Positions 10,956 to 18,897 of a DNA stretch of 64,000 nucleotides are shown here, piece after piece. Within the stretch, counting starts at the first letter, position 1. Every line of letters starts with the position of its first letter. The DNA comes from Fibrella rubiginis. GTDB lineage: Bacteria; Bacteroidota; Bacteroidia; Cytophagales; Spirosomataceae. The notes beneath the pieces are model-generated. The model was not told the DNA's origin. It was given only the letters and a program-made list of their open reading frames with translations, and did no database searches. The position numbers and the translations under genes were made by a program. The stretch covers positions 186,001 through 250,000 of the forward strand of contig NZ_JAFMYV010000005.1 in the NCBI RefSeq assembly GCF_017353185.1. Reading direction: 5' to 3'.

Positions 10956-11042
10956 ATGGAACGCGGATTATTATGATTTTTATGATTCATTTTTAGACGT
11001 AATTAGTCTGAACCATAAAAATCATAATAATCCGCGTTCCAT
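10956..11042. repeat. Inverted repeat, 29-bp perfect arms
   Basis: Arms 10956-10984 and 11014-11042 are perfectly complementary. The loop also contains AGAC/GTCT and can pair further. It starts 7 bp after the PQQ gene stop and ends 9 bp before the ATG of the serine hydrolase, so in RNA it would sit directly against that start codon. Confidence 0.95.
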
Positions 11043-11051
11043 AACCACCTC

Positions 11052-12206
11052 ATGAAACTCCTCCGTAACGCCCTGCTGATCATTGTTTTGCTGGCCCTGA
11101 CAGGCTACGCCGCTACCTATACCAATCGGTTTTCGCACTTGCGGAACTTCGTGAGTTGGGGGCCACACACCATCTACGACTTCCGCACGCACCCCACGCG
11201 GCTGGTAGAAAACGGCAACGCGCCCCAGCCGTGGCCCCTCGATTCGGCGTATAACAAGCAGGAGCCACCAAAGGCTCTGCTCGACAGTATCGAGAAGCAA
11301 AAGACCATCGCATTTCTGGTGTTTCAGGATGGCAAACTGCGCTATGAGCGCTACTGGAATCACGGCAAAGATTCGCTGAGTGGCTCGTTTTCAGCTGCCA
11401 AAAGCATCATTTCGCTGCTAATCGGCGCGGCCATCGACGAAGGAAAGATCAACAGCGTGGATCAGCCCGTGGGCGATTTTCTGGACCATTTTAAAGAAGG
11501 TGACCTCAGAAAAGTGCGCCTCCGTGACCTGCTCACTATGAGCAGCGGCCTGAGCTGGAAAGAGTCGGACAAAGGGTATTTCAGCCTCAACGCGGCAGGC
11601 TATTACGGTGATGATGAGGCCGCTATGGTCGACCGGCTGGCCGTGAAAGAGTCCCCCGGCAAGGATTGGGAATACCGGTCGGGCGATACGCAGGTGCTGG
11701 GGTTGGTGGTAGAGAAGGTTTTCGGCAAGAACATTTCCGAGCTGGTGTCGGAGCGGTTTGCCAAACCCATGCACTTCGAGCATGACGCTGTTTGGCTGCT
11801 CGATGGAGCGGGCAGGCACGAAAAAGCTTTCTGCTGCTTCAACGCCATTGCCCGCGACTATGCCCGGTTTGGGCAATTGGTGCTGAACAAAGGCACCTGG
11901 AATGGCCAACGGCTCGTCTCAGAGGCCTACATCAACCAGGCTATCACCCCCGCCAGCTACCTCCACGACCCCACCGACGGCGGAAAGCCCGTTGACTTTT
12001 ACGGCTTCCAGTACTGGATCGTGAACCACCCCAACGGCATGAAGGTGCCACAGATGAACGGGCTGTTTGGGCAGTATGTCTATATCATTCCCGAAAAGAA
12101 CGCGGTCATTGTCCGGCTGGGTAATTCAACGGTAGTGAAGCCGGTGCATCATTATCAGCCCGAAAACTTCGCCTTCATCGACGCCGGGCTGGCCCTGCTG
12201 AAGTAA
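11052..12206 (+). CDS. Serine hydrolase, beta-lactamase / class C PBP family
   Basis: 384 residues. An N-terminal hydrophobic segment (about residues 7-25) anchors or exports it. The SxxK catalytic motif is Ser114-Ala-Ala-Lys117 (GSFSAAKSI), and a Tyr208-Arg-Ser210 pair (WEYRSGD) fits the YxN/S position of the beta-lactamase fold. The C-terminal YGFQYWIVN and GLFGQYVYIIPEKNAVIVRLG are typical of Bacteroidota esterase/PBP-like members. Likely a periplasmic esterase, peptidase or D,D-peptidase-like enzyme; a real beta-lactamase function is not implied. Preceded by a hairpin that ends 9 nt before its start. Confidence 0.85.
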   Translation: MKLLRNALLIIVLLALTGYAATYTNRFSHLRNFVSWGPHTIYDFRTHPTRLVENGNAPQPWPLDSAYNKQEPPKALLDSIEKQKTIAFLVFQDGKLRYERYWNHGKDSLSGSFSAAKSIISLLIGAAIDEGKINSVDQPVGDFLDHFKEGDLRKVRLRDLLTMSSGLSWKESDKGYFSLNAAGYYGDDEAAMVDRLAVKESPGKDWEYRSGDTQVLGLVVEKVFGKNISELVSERFAKPMHFEHDAVWLLDGAGRHEKAFCCFNAIARDYARFGQLVLNKGTWNGQRLVSEAYINQAITPASYLHDPTDGGKPVDFYGFQYWIVNHPNGMKVPQMNGLFGQYVYIIPEKNAVIVRLGNSTVVKPVHHYQPENFAFIDAGLALLK

Positions 12207-12221
12207 TTTTGGGGAAATTGA

Positions 12222-12304
12222 GTTTAACGTTCGATGTCTAAGGTTTAAGGTTGCTTCGCGCTGGCGTGGCTTCGCGAAGCAACCTTAAACCTTAGACATT
12301 GAAC
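12222..12304. repeat. Heptamer-ladder inverted repeat (GTTGCTTCGCG cap)
   Basis: Left arm reads in 7-nt register GTTTAAC, GTTCGAT, GTCTAAG, GTTTAAG (12222-12249) and then GTTGCTTCGCG (12250-12260). The complementary arm is 12273-12304, with one mismatch over 32 bp. It lies between the hydrolase stop (16 bp) and the acyltransferase start (20 bp). Confidence 0.95.
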
Positions 12305-12324
12305 CTTGGACTAACCTTCCCTCT

Positions 12325-13539
12325 ATGGCTGCTATTTACTTTAAAGGATTTAATGGCGTACGGTTTATTGCGGCCTCGGCGGTAATCATTCACCACATCG
12401 AAGAGTTTAAATCTGTCTTTCTCTTCAACCGCGACGACCTTTGGGCACGTCCCTTTGTGTATCAGCTAGGGCGGTTAGGCGTGTCGTTGTTTTTTGTGCT
12501 CAGCGGCTTTCTCATCACCTACCTGCTGCTGGCCGAAAAGCAGAAGACGGGCAAGATCGCCATCCGTAAATTCTACGTCCGGCGAATCCTGCGCATCTGG
12601 CCGCTGTACTTTCTGGTGGTCGGGTCGGGGCTGCTCATTTTCCCGCACGTCCCCATCCTGCACACCCCCAACGAACTCGGCGATGTCTACGCCAACTTTG
12701 CCGGGAAACTGCTGTTCTACGGTCTCGTGCTGCCCAACGTGGCCCTGGCGCTCTATGACAACACGCCGCTGGTGTCGCACACCTGGTCTATTGGCGTGGA
12801 GGAACAATTTTACCTCATGTGGCCATGGCTGGTGATGAACCGTAACCCCAAGCGCCTGTTAACCATTGCGTTGAGTGTCATCGCTGTGCTGGCAAGCTGG
12901 TTTATCTACGAACGGTTTATTTCCCGGCCCGTGTACCTGGACCGTAGTCAGGTAAGTCCGTTTTTCTCGTTTATCGCGTTCTTTCTGGCCCAGTTTCGCA
13001 TCGGGTGCATGGCTATTGGTGGCCTGGGGGCGTATTTGCTGTTCTCGAAAAACGCCATTGTACCCATCCTCTTTCGCCGTAATGTGCAATGGGGAGTCTA
13101 CGCAGTGTTGTTGGCCTGCATTGCGTTTAGCTTCCGGCCCACGGGCATCAACTACGAATTCTATGCCTGCTTTTTCTGCTTTATGCTGCTCAACCTGGCG
13201 GGGAATCCCGATTCGCTCGTCAAACTCGACAACCCCGTTACGCGGTTTATGGGCGACATTTCGTATGGTCTTTATATGTACCATCCGGTAGCCATTGCGC
13301 TGGTTATGAACGTGTTGATAAAGCTATGGTCATCGCCACCACAAACCGGCGGCGTGGCCGACCCGCTGTTTGTGGTACTGCTCTACGTGTTCAGCTTTGG
13401 CATAACCACGCTGCTGGCCTGGTTGTCGTACACGTACTTCGAGAAGCCGTTCCTGCGCTTCAAAGACCGGTTTGCCGTGGTTGCTTCCAGCCGACGCCCC
13501 ACCGATCAACCGTCCGATAAGGCATCGGCGCTGTCGTAA
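12325..13539 (+). CDS. Acyltransferase 3 family membrane protein (OafA/YrhL type)
   Basis: 404 residues with about ten membrane segments. Family motifs: FNGVRFIAASAVIIHH at the N-terminus (conserved R and H of acyltransferase 3), LGVSLFFVLSGFLIT, YVRRILRIWPLYF and HTWSIGVEEQFYLMWP. These inner-membrane enzymes move acetyl or other acyl groups onto extracytoplasmic polysaccharide or peptidoglycan. It is followed within 50 bp by a GT-C glycosyltransferase, so both probably act on the same surface glycan. Confidence 0.93.
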   Translation: MAAIYFKGFNGVRFIAASAVIIHHIEEFKSVFLFNRDDLWARPFVYQLGRLGVSLFFVLSGFLITYLLLAEKQKTGKIAIRKFYVRRILRIWPLYFLVVGSGLLIFPHVPILHTPNELGDVYANFAGKLLFYGLVLPNVALALYDNTPLVSHTWSIGVEEQFYLMWPWLVMNRNPKRLLTIALSVIAVLASWFIYERFISRPVYLDRSQVSPFFSFIAFFLAQFRIGCMAIGGLGAYLLFSKNAIVPILFRRNVQWGVYAVLLACIAFSFRPTGINYEFYACFFCFMLLNLAGNPDSLVKLDNPVTRFMGDISYGLYMYHPVAIALVMNVLIKLWSSPPQTGGVADPLFVVLLYVFSFGITTLLAWLSYTYFEKPFLRFKDRFAVVASSRRPTDQPSDKASALS

Positions 13540-13585
13540 TCCATACCTTTGCCGTCGGGTATTACCACCGTCTCCCATTCATTAC

Positions 13586-14893
13586 ATGCTCATCCTTCTG
13601 GTTAAAGCCGTTGCGTCGCTGGTGCTGACGGTTGGTATTCTGCTCCTGCTGAGTCGTCAAAAGCAGGTAGAGCGTTATCTAGAGTCGTCGAAGCTGCCCT
13701 GGAATGGGGTCTTTTTCGTTCTTCTTCGCCTGGCTCCGTTTCTGCTAACGTATGTGGTGATGGGTTTCGAGCCGCAGTCAGACGTACAGTATTTCTACAA
13801 AATTGTGCAGTCGGCCCTTCGGCTGGAGATTCCTTATTTGCGGGCGTTGAACCCCTACAGCCCATTTTATGGCTATATGCTGGCCCTGCCGGTAGCTATT
13901 TACAAGAACAGCCGGATGATCGTGCTGTCGCTGCTGCTGTTTGAGATGGGGTGCGTCTGGCTCACGCAACGGTTTTTCCTGCCCAACCTGTCGCGGGGCG
14001 AACGGTGGTTTCGGTGCCTGATCTATTATATGTTGCCCGTGTCCTTTGTCTTTTCCGTCTTCAGCGGGCAGGAAGACGTGCTGTTATGGGGAGCGGTAAT
14101 CGGGGCCTACTGGATTTGGCAGCGTACCCAAAATGCGTTTCTGGGTGGTATCCTGATGGGCGCGGGCCTGCTGTTGACCAAAGCCATTTTCGTGCTGCTG
14201 CTGATCCCGATCTTCTTTCTCACCCGTCGGAAACTATCGTTTGTGGCAGGTGCTGCGCTTATTGGCTTACCGGTATTTGTCTGGCTTTACCTCACCACCG
14301 GCACCCGCTTCCTCGACCAGCCCCTGCACGAAGGCGACTACCTGAAAGCGCCCAACTGGCGGTCGCTGCTGAACCCGTTTTTCTATCAGTACCTCGGCGT
14401 CAACGGCAAAGTGGGTAAATGGCCTACGCTGGCTATCCTGCTGGCTGTCATTGGGTTAGTCACAGTCTGGGTGCGGCAGCGCGACAAACTGATGGGCTAT
14501 TTGCCTGCCCTGTACACGGCTATTTTTGCAACCATGACGGTGGTGCAGCAGAGCGCCATCAGCGTGTATGCCTATGCGTTTATGCTGCCGTTGCTGTTTT
14601 GCCTGACCAACTTCCGCAACCGCACCCAAATGGGTCTGTTGCTGGCTTTCAACGTCCTGGCCGCCAACCACCCGTCTATCTGGTGGCGGATGCATCAGCC
14701 GTATTACAACAGCGTCAGGGCCTTCAGTAACCCCGCTTTTCTGGCCGAATACTGCCTCGAATGGCTCGTAGTGGCCGGTTTTGCCTGGATTGCCTACCGG
14801 GCCATGAGGCAGGTAAGGCAAGGACCGGTGGCGTTTACCCCACCCCCAGCCCCTACCCCTCAAATAGAGGGGAGGGGAGCCGCTTCGGCTTAG
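13586..14893 (+). CDS. Multi-pass membrane protein, GT-C/GT87-like glycosyltransferase
   Basis: 435 residues from the ATG at 13586 (MLILLVKAVASLVL); a longer frame would overlap the acyltransferase. About ten hydrophobic helices. The first periplasmic loop holds GFEPQSDVQYFYK with acidic residues in the GT-C position, followed by LNPYSPFYGYMLALP and VFSVFSGQEDVLLWG. This matches polyprenyl-phosphate-sugar-dependent mannosyltransferase-like (GT87/DUF2029) proteins, but the donor is unknown. The last 18 codons (TPPPAPTPQIEGRG..., low complexity) are encoded by one arm and the loop edge of the inverted repeat 14837-14976, so the natural C-terminus may have been overwritten. Confidence 0.75.
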   Translation: MLILLVKAVASLVLTVGILLLLSRQKQVERYLESSKLPWNGVFFVLLRLAPFLLTYVVMGFEPQSDVQYFYKIVQSALRLEIPYLRALNPYSPFYGYMLALPVAIYKNSRMIVLSLLLFEMGCVWLTQRFFLPNLSRGERWFRCLIYYMLPVSFVFSVFSGQEDVLLWGAVIGAYWIWQRTQNAFLGGILMGAGLLLTKAIFVLLLIPIFFLTRRKLSFVAGAALIGLPVFVWLYLTTGTRFLDQPLHEGDYLKAPNWRSLLNPFFYQYLGVNGKVGKWPTLAILLAVIGLVTVWVRQRDKLMGYLPALYTAIFATMTVVQQSAISVYAYAFMLPLLFCLTNFRNRTQMGLLLAFNVLAANHPSIWWRMHQPYYNSVRAFSNPAFLAEYCLEWLVVAGFAWIAYRAMRQVRQGPVAFTPPPAPTPQIEGRGAASA

Positions 14894-14976
14894 CTTCGCC
14901 TCCTTTTATGTGAGTGAAGCTGCTCTAGAGCGGCTCCCCTCCCCTCTATTTGAGGGGTAGGGGCTGGGGGTGGGGT
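14837..14976. repeat. Inverted repeat, 48-bp perfect arms, overlapping coding sequence
   Basis: Arms 14837-14884 and 14929-14976 are perfectly complementary and C/G-rich. The left arm is the 3' end of the glycosyltransferase gene, and the right arm ends on the first base of the dipeptidase stop codon (14976-14978). It therefore fills the whole space between two convergent genes. Confidence 0.97.
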
Positions 14977-15617
14977 CACTCCACTACCTTAAACCGTTGT
15001 TTGGCTTCCCGGCGCGACAAGGCATTGAAGTGCCACCATTCGTAGGCAATGGGTGTGAAGCCGCCCGCCTGCATGGCCTGCCGTAAAAGCTGCCGGTTGG
15101 CCAGTTGCTCTTTGGTTAGCTGACCCGCTTTTAGCATCTGCGCTTCTGCCTTGGGGTAAGCTTTCGGACCAAAAAAGTCATAGGGGGTACCCATATCGAG
15201 CGCCTTGCCATTGGCCGTAGCAAGGGTAAGGTCAACAGCGCAACCGTAGCTATGAATGGACCCCTCGCGCGGGTCGGCCACATAGGTACGACGGTGACGT
15301 TCAGTGTATTGGGGCAGCGCATTCCATAATTTCACCTGCGCCGATCTGGGCCGGGCGGCGTCGTACACCAGCAGCCGCAGATCGGGCCTCCGGGTCTGTA
15401 GCCACCGGCTGGCTTTGGCTAGTTTGTTGGCTGCCATCGGTTGCAGATACGCCTTCGTCAGGTTGCCATATACATCCTGCTTCACAAAATTATCGGTCGT
15501 CGAATACTTTAGCTCCACCAGAATGCCGGGATCAATTTTCTGCACGTCAACCAATTGTGCTTGGGCGAAGGAGTGGATGAGTGAAAAAGCGAAAAACAGT
15601 AAGGCGAGCCGTGTCAT
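14976..15617 (-). CDS. D-alanyl-D-alanine dipeptidase, M15D (VanX/DdpX type)
   Basis: 213 residues from ATG 15617, which gives a clean signal peptide (LALLFFAFSLIHSFAQA). Zinc and catalytic residues of M15D are in place: His122 and Asp129 in SIHSYGCAVDL, and Glu193 and His196 in YEWWHF. DAARPRSAQ near 86-94 is the family substrate loop. It cleaves D-Ala-D-Ala in the periplasm, probably for cell-wall recycling or nutrition rather than vancomycin resistance, since no van genes are adjacent. An upstream extension of the reading frame is antisense to the next gene and is not part of it. Confidence 0.92.
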   Translation of the reverse strand: MTRLALLFFAFSLIHSFAQAQLVDVQKIDPGILVELKYSTTDNFVKQDVYGNLTKAYLQPMAANKLAKASRWLQTRRPDLRLLVYDAARPRSAQVKLWNALPQYTERHRRTYVADPREGSIHSYGCAVDLTLATANGKALDMGTPYDFFGPKAYPKAEAQMLKAGQLTKEQLANRQLLRQAMQAGGFTPIAYEWWHFNALSRREAKQRFKVVE

Positions 15618-15660
15618 AGACGATAAATGGCGTGAAGGCATTCGGTTTTGTAAACTTACA

Positions 15661-15690
15661 TTGATGCCTGTGTATGTTGATTTAGATTTG
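15661..15690 (+). promoter_or_regulatory. Bacteroidota-type promoter for the Spm-like gene
   Basis: TTG (15661-15663), 19 nt, TAGATTTG (15683-15690) matches the TTG/TANNTTTG pattern. The last four bases overlap the left arm of the hairpin 15687-15737, so the transcript would begin inside or just at that hairpin. Confidence 0.65.
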
Positions 15691-15737
15691 CGGGTTGGCT
15701 TCGCGCTGAAGTGGCCAGCGCGAAGCCAACCCGCAAA
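15687..15737. repeat. Inverted repeat, 21-bp perfect arms, in a divergent promoter region
   Basis: Arms 15687-15707 and 15717-15737 are perfectly complementary with a 9-nt loop. The arm contains GTTGGCTTCGCGCT, related to the GTTGCTTCGCG caps elsewhere. It overlaps the promoter element 15683-15690 and would form a 5'-terminal hairpin on the downstream mRNA. Confidence 0.95.
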
Positions 15738-15742
15738 CAAAC

Positions 15743-15782
15743 ATTCACTCAATCGCTCATTCACTAATTCACTCATTAAACA
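15743..15782 (+). repeat. 8-nt periodic repeat in the leader of the Spm-like gene
   Basis: Four units in strict 8-nt register: ATTCACTC, AATCGCTC, ATTCACTA, ATTCACTC (15743-15774), then ATTAAACA. They end 3 nt before the ATG at 15786. A related CACTCTTTCACC pair occurs at 42975-43003. Confidence 0.85.
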
Positions 15783-15785
15783 AAA

Positions 15786-17021
15786 ATGGCCCTTAACTAC
15801 ATCTGGGTAGGTTTTTTCGTCATTGCGTTTCTGGTGGCCCTGGCCAAGCTCATTTTTCTGGGCGACACTGAAATCTTCAAACTCCTCGTCGAGGGCCTGT
15901 TCGATTCCAGCAAATCGGCGGTGATGGACATTGCCCTGCCGTTGGCGGGGGTGATGACGTTTTTTCTGGGCCTGCTCAACATTGCCGAAAAAATTGGCGC
16001 CATCAACGCCATCGCCCGGGTGATCGGGCCATTTTTCAATAAGCTTTTTCCCGAAGTGCCCAAAGATCACCCCGCCAACGGGCAGATGATCATGAACTTC
16101 TCGGCCAATATGCTGGGCCTCGACAATGCCGCTACCCCCTTTGGGCTGAAGGCCATGCAGAGCTTGCAGGAGCTGAACCCCGATAAAGAAACGGCCTCCA
16201 ACGCCCAGATCATGTTTCTGGTGCTGCATACGTCGGGGCTAACCATCATTCCGCTTGGTATCATGGCGCAACGGGCTATTCTGGGTGCCGCCGACCCGTC
16301 GGATATCTTTATTCCCTGCCTCATTGGCACCTACATAGCCACCGTGGCCAGCATCCTGATTGTAGGCATCAAACAGCGACTTAATCTGTTCAATACCACC
16401 GTGTTGGGTGGCATCGTGGGCGTGAGTGCCGTGCTGGGCTTGGGCCTGTGGGCACTGGCCGGTTTGCCAAAGGAAAAGCTTGAAGTAGTCTCGAAAATTG
16501 TTGGTAACGTGCTGCTGCTGAGCATCGTTGTTACGTTCCTGATCGGGGCCATTCGCCAGAAAATCGACGTGTTTGGCACGTTTATCGAAGGAGCCAAAGC
16601 GGGGTTCGAGACCTCGGTACGCATTATTCCGTATTTGGTGGGCATGCTGGTGGCTATTGGGGCGTTCCGCAATTCGGGAGCTATGACCTACGTAGTCGAC
16701 GGCATGAAATACGTCATCGGACTCACCGGCATCGACACGGCCTTTACGGATGCCCTGCCCGTAGCCCTGATGCGGCCCCTCAGTGGCAGTGCCTCCCGCG
16801 CCCTGATGATCGACGCCATGAAGCAGTTTGGCCCCGACTCGTTTGTGGGGCGGCTGAGCTGTATTTTCCAGGGTGCCGCCGAAACCACCTTCTACATTGT
16901 GGCGCTGTATTTCGGCTCGGTAGGCATCAAAAAAACCCGTTACGCCATCGTCGCAGGCCTCACCGCCGACCTGATCGGTGTCATTGCCGGCATCGCGCTG
17001 GGGTACTTTTTCTTTCGGTAG
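15786..17021 (+). CDS. SpmA/SpmB fusion, nucleoside-recognition (Gate) domain membrane protein
   Basis: 411 residues with two Gate domains in tandem, the SpmA-like half (ALPLAGVMTFFLGLLNIAEKIG, FSANMLGLDNAATPFGLKAM) and the SpmB-like half (PYLVGMLVAIGAFRNSG, ALPVALMRPLSGSASRALM, GAAETTFYIVALYFG). In spore formers SpmA and SpmB are separate proteins; in Bacteroidota a fused form is common and its transport role is not settled. About ten membrane segments. The leader carries a hairpin and 8-nt repeats. Confidence 0.9.
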   Translation: MALNYIWVGFFVIAFLVALAKLIFLGDTEIFKLLVEGLFDSSKSAVMDIALPLAGVMTFFLGLLNIAEKIGAINAIARVIGPFFNKLFPEVPKDHPANGQMIMNFSANMLGLDNAATPFGLKAMQSLQELNPDKETASNAQIMFLVLHTSGLTIIPLGIMAQRAILGAADPSDIFIPCLIGTYIATVASILIVGIKQRLNLFNTTVLGGIVGVSAVLGLGLWALAGLPKEKLEVVSKIVGNVLLLSIVVTFLIGAIRQKIDVFGTFIEGAKAGFETSVRIIPYLVGMLVAIGAFRNSGAMTYVVDGMKYVIGLTGIDTAFTDALPVALMRPLSGSASRALMIDAMKQFGPDSFVGRLSCIFQGAAETTFYIVALYFGSVGIKKTRYAIVAGLTADLIGVIAGIALGYFFFR

Positions 17022-17040
17022 AAGGTAAAGGTTTTTTATG

Positions 17041-17258
17041 TGGCTACGTGTGCTAGTGTATAGCTGCCGCGCTGAAGGTTGCTGCCGCCTGGCCCTTCGA
17101 CTAGGCGTCCCCGACAGGCTCAGGGTGACAACGACCTTGAATCAAGCCAGGATATTTTCTTATTTGCCTGTCACCCTGAGCCTGTCGGGGACGCCTAGTC
17201 GAAGGGCCAGGCGGCAGCAACCTTCAGCGCGGCAACTATACACTAGCACACGTAGCCA
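17041..17258. repeat. Very long inverted repeat, 90-bp arms
   Basis: Arms 17041-17130 and 17169-17258 differ at a single position over 90 bp, with a 38-nt loop. The arm contains CCTTCGACTAGGC and CAGGCTCAGGGTGACA, resembling recurrent intergenic CCTTCGAC...GGGTGACA sequences that I recall from unrelated bacteria. It fills most of the gap between the Spm-like gene (stop 17021) and the lipoprotein pair (start 17315). Confidence 0.96.
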
Positions 17259-17314
17259 CTTTTGATAAACATATATCTTTCCAACCTTGACTTCCTGATT
17301 CGGGTCATGGGAGC

Positions 17315-17722
17315 ATGAAAAACGGCTATTTCTTTTTGCTTCTCGCCTTCAGTTGCCTCATGGGGTGCCAAAAGGCCGACACAGTCACACCCGCTCCCGA
17401 TGGGTTGTACAAACGCTGGAAGGCGCAAAATGCAGAGCAGTACATTACGTTTCTGCGTGAAGGCATTGTGCTTTACGGCAAAGACGGCACGGAAGACTAT
17501 TGCTGCCTTAGAACCAGGTTCTTTCAGACAAACGGTAACAGACTGATTTTTCAGAATGTACCAGCGAAAACACTGCCAGCTACCGTACAACAGGCTTATT
17601 GTGTGAATGTGTCATGTGCGTATTATGTTCCCGCCGACTGGCAAATCCTTTCTCTCACAGCGGATAAACTCGTGATGACGAACGATTATTACAAGGCTGG
17701 CACTTACGTCGCGGCACCTTAA
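17315..17722 (+). CDS. Small lipoprotein, paralog 1 of a tandem pair
   Basis: 135 residues with a lipoprotein signal (LLLAFSCLMGC, Cys18). The mature part has YKRWKAQNAEQYITFLREGIVLYG and a CC pair (DYCCLRTRFF). It aligns along its whole length with the next gene (LYKRWK, YITFLREG, VLYGKD, CC, RFF, NRLIF, YVAAP/YIAAP). Function unknown; small strand-rich, possibly lipocalin-like. 5 bp separate it from its paralog. Confidence 0.85.
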   Translation: MKNGYFFLLLAFSCLMGCQKADTVTPAPDGLYKRWKAQNAEQYITFLREGIVLYGKDGTEDYCCLRTRFFQTNGNRLIFQNVPAKTLPATVQQAYCVNVSCAYYVPADWQILSLTADKLVMTNDYYKAGTYVAAP

Positions 17723-17727
17723 ACGTC

Positions 17728-18126
17728 ATGAAAACTAGCTATTTCGTTCTCTTCATCGTCCTTGGATGCAGCATTGGCTGTCGCAAAATTGACGAGCCAG
17801 CCCCCAACGCATTGTATAAGCGCTGGAAAGACGAGAAAGCCGATGTGTATATCACCTTTCTGCGCGAGGGCGTTGTGTTGTATGGCAAAGACAGCACGTA
17901 TACCAACTGCTGTCCACAGCTTCGATTTTTTCGGACGGGCGTTAACCGCTTGATTTTTAAAGGAGTAGCAGAAAGGCCTATTCCCGTTCAATTAAAGTAT
18001 GGCGGCTGTCCGATTCGGTGTGGGACTCCTGCTTATACGGATTGGGAAATCGTTTCTATCACCTCCAACCGGATGGTATTGGACGCCGAATACCGGGGCA
18101 GACAAACCTACATTGCTGCGCCGTAG
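17728..18126 (+). CDS. Small lipoprotein, paralog 2 of a tandem pair
   Basis: 132 residues, lipobox cysteine at 18 (VLGCSIGC). Shares with the preceding gene YKRWK, YITFLREGVVLYGKD, a CC pair (TNCCPQLRFF) and the final AAP. An additional cysteine pair (GGCPIRCG) corresponds in position to the C-V-N-V-S-C of paralog 1. A recent tandem duplication that has diverged; function unknown. Confidence 0.85.
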   Translation: MKTSYFVLFIVLGCSIGCRKIDEPAPNALYKRWKDEKADVYITFLREGVVLYGKDSTYTNCCPQLRFFRTGVNRLIFKGVAERPIPVQLKYGGCPIRCGTPAYTDWEIVSITSNRMVLDAEYRGRQTYIAAP

Positions 18127-18182
18127 CTACTTTCAGAACCGGGGCGGGGGTTGGGCGGTTAGGGTATAAACGCATTACGCTA

Positions 18183-18824
18183 ATGGTTCAACCCCGAATA
18201 ATATACGTCTATGATGCCCTCTGCGGCTGGTGCTACGGATTCAGCCCTGTCATCCGCCGGCTGCACGATACCTACCAGGACCAATTCACCTTCGACGTGA
18301 TGAGTGGCGGTATGATGACCGGCCCGCGTATTCAGCCCATTTCTGAGTCGATGGGCTACATCAAGTCGGCACTTCGGATTGTGGAGGAAAACACGGGTGT
18401 TCTGTTCGGCGAAGCCTACGTCGACAACATCCTGAACCCCGGCACGTATCTTTCCGACTCCAACAAGCCCGGTCAGGCTATGACCTTATTCAGGGTACTA
18501 CAAACAGGCCGCGACATCGAATTTGCGGCCACCTTACAAAACGCCCTCTACCGCGACGGTATAGACCTCAACGTCGACGCCAACTATGGTCCGCTGGTGG
18601 AAACCTACGACGTTGATCCCGACGAGTTTGTGGCCCACCTCAACGACGAGGCCATCATCGACCAAACGCAGCAGGAATTTGCCCTGGTAGCCCAAATGGG
18701 CATCAATGGCTTCCCGTCGGTCATTGTCGAAAAAGGAGAGGAGTTGTTTTTAGTGGCCCGCGGCTACCTGCCCTACGATGATCTGATGGCCAACATCAGC
18801 CGTGCAACAGGGATGGAATTATAA
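18183..18824 (+). CDS. DsbA-family (FrnE-like) thioredoxin-fold protein
   Basis: 213 residues from ATG 18183. Cys14-Gly-Trp-Cys17 (DALCGWCYGF) is the redox motif in the FrnE-type DsbA group, and the helical insertion and the MGINGFPSVIVEKGEELFLVARGY stretch carrying the cis-Pro follow. No signal peptide, so probably cytoplasmic: an oxidoreductase or isomerase rather than a periplasmic disulfide oxidase. Gap of 56 bp from the lipoprotein gene. Confidence 0.87.
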   Translation: MVQPRIIYVYDALCGWCYGFSPVIRRLHDTYQDQFTFDVMSGGMMTGPRIQPISESMGYIKSALRIVEENTGVLFGEAYVDNILNPGTYLSDSNKPGQAMTLFRVLQTGRDIEFAATLQNALYRDGIDLNVDANYGPLVETYDVDPDEFVAHLNDEAIIDQTQQEFALVAQMGINGFPSVIVEKGEELFLVARGYLPYDDLMANISRATGMEL

Positions 18825-18897
18825 GTTGGTAAAGGTTTGAGCAGTAATTAATTTGGGTTGCCTTCGCGCTTGCTGCCACTTACTCTCTCACCGACTT

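Noticed and set aside
11052..12206. True beta-lactamase resistance gene
   Set aside because: Only the SxxK/Y fold is supported; the divergent C-terminus is that of Bacteroidota esterase/PBP-like hydrolases.
14976..15617. Vancomycin-resistance vanX
   Set aside because: The enzyme family fits, but no vanH, vanA or vanRS genes are adjacent and it has a signal peptide; a cell-wall recycling dipeptidase is more likely.
15618..16229. N-terminal extension of the dipeptidase frame
   Set aside because: It runs antisense through the Spm-like gene and past a promoter and a hairpin; the signal peptide defines the start at 15617.
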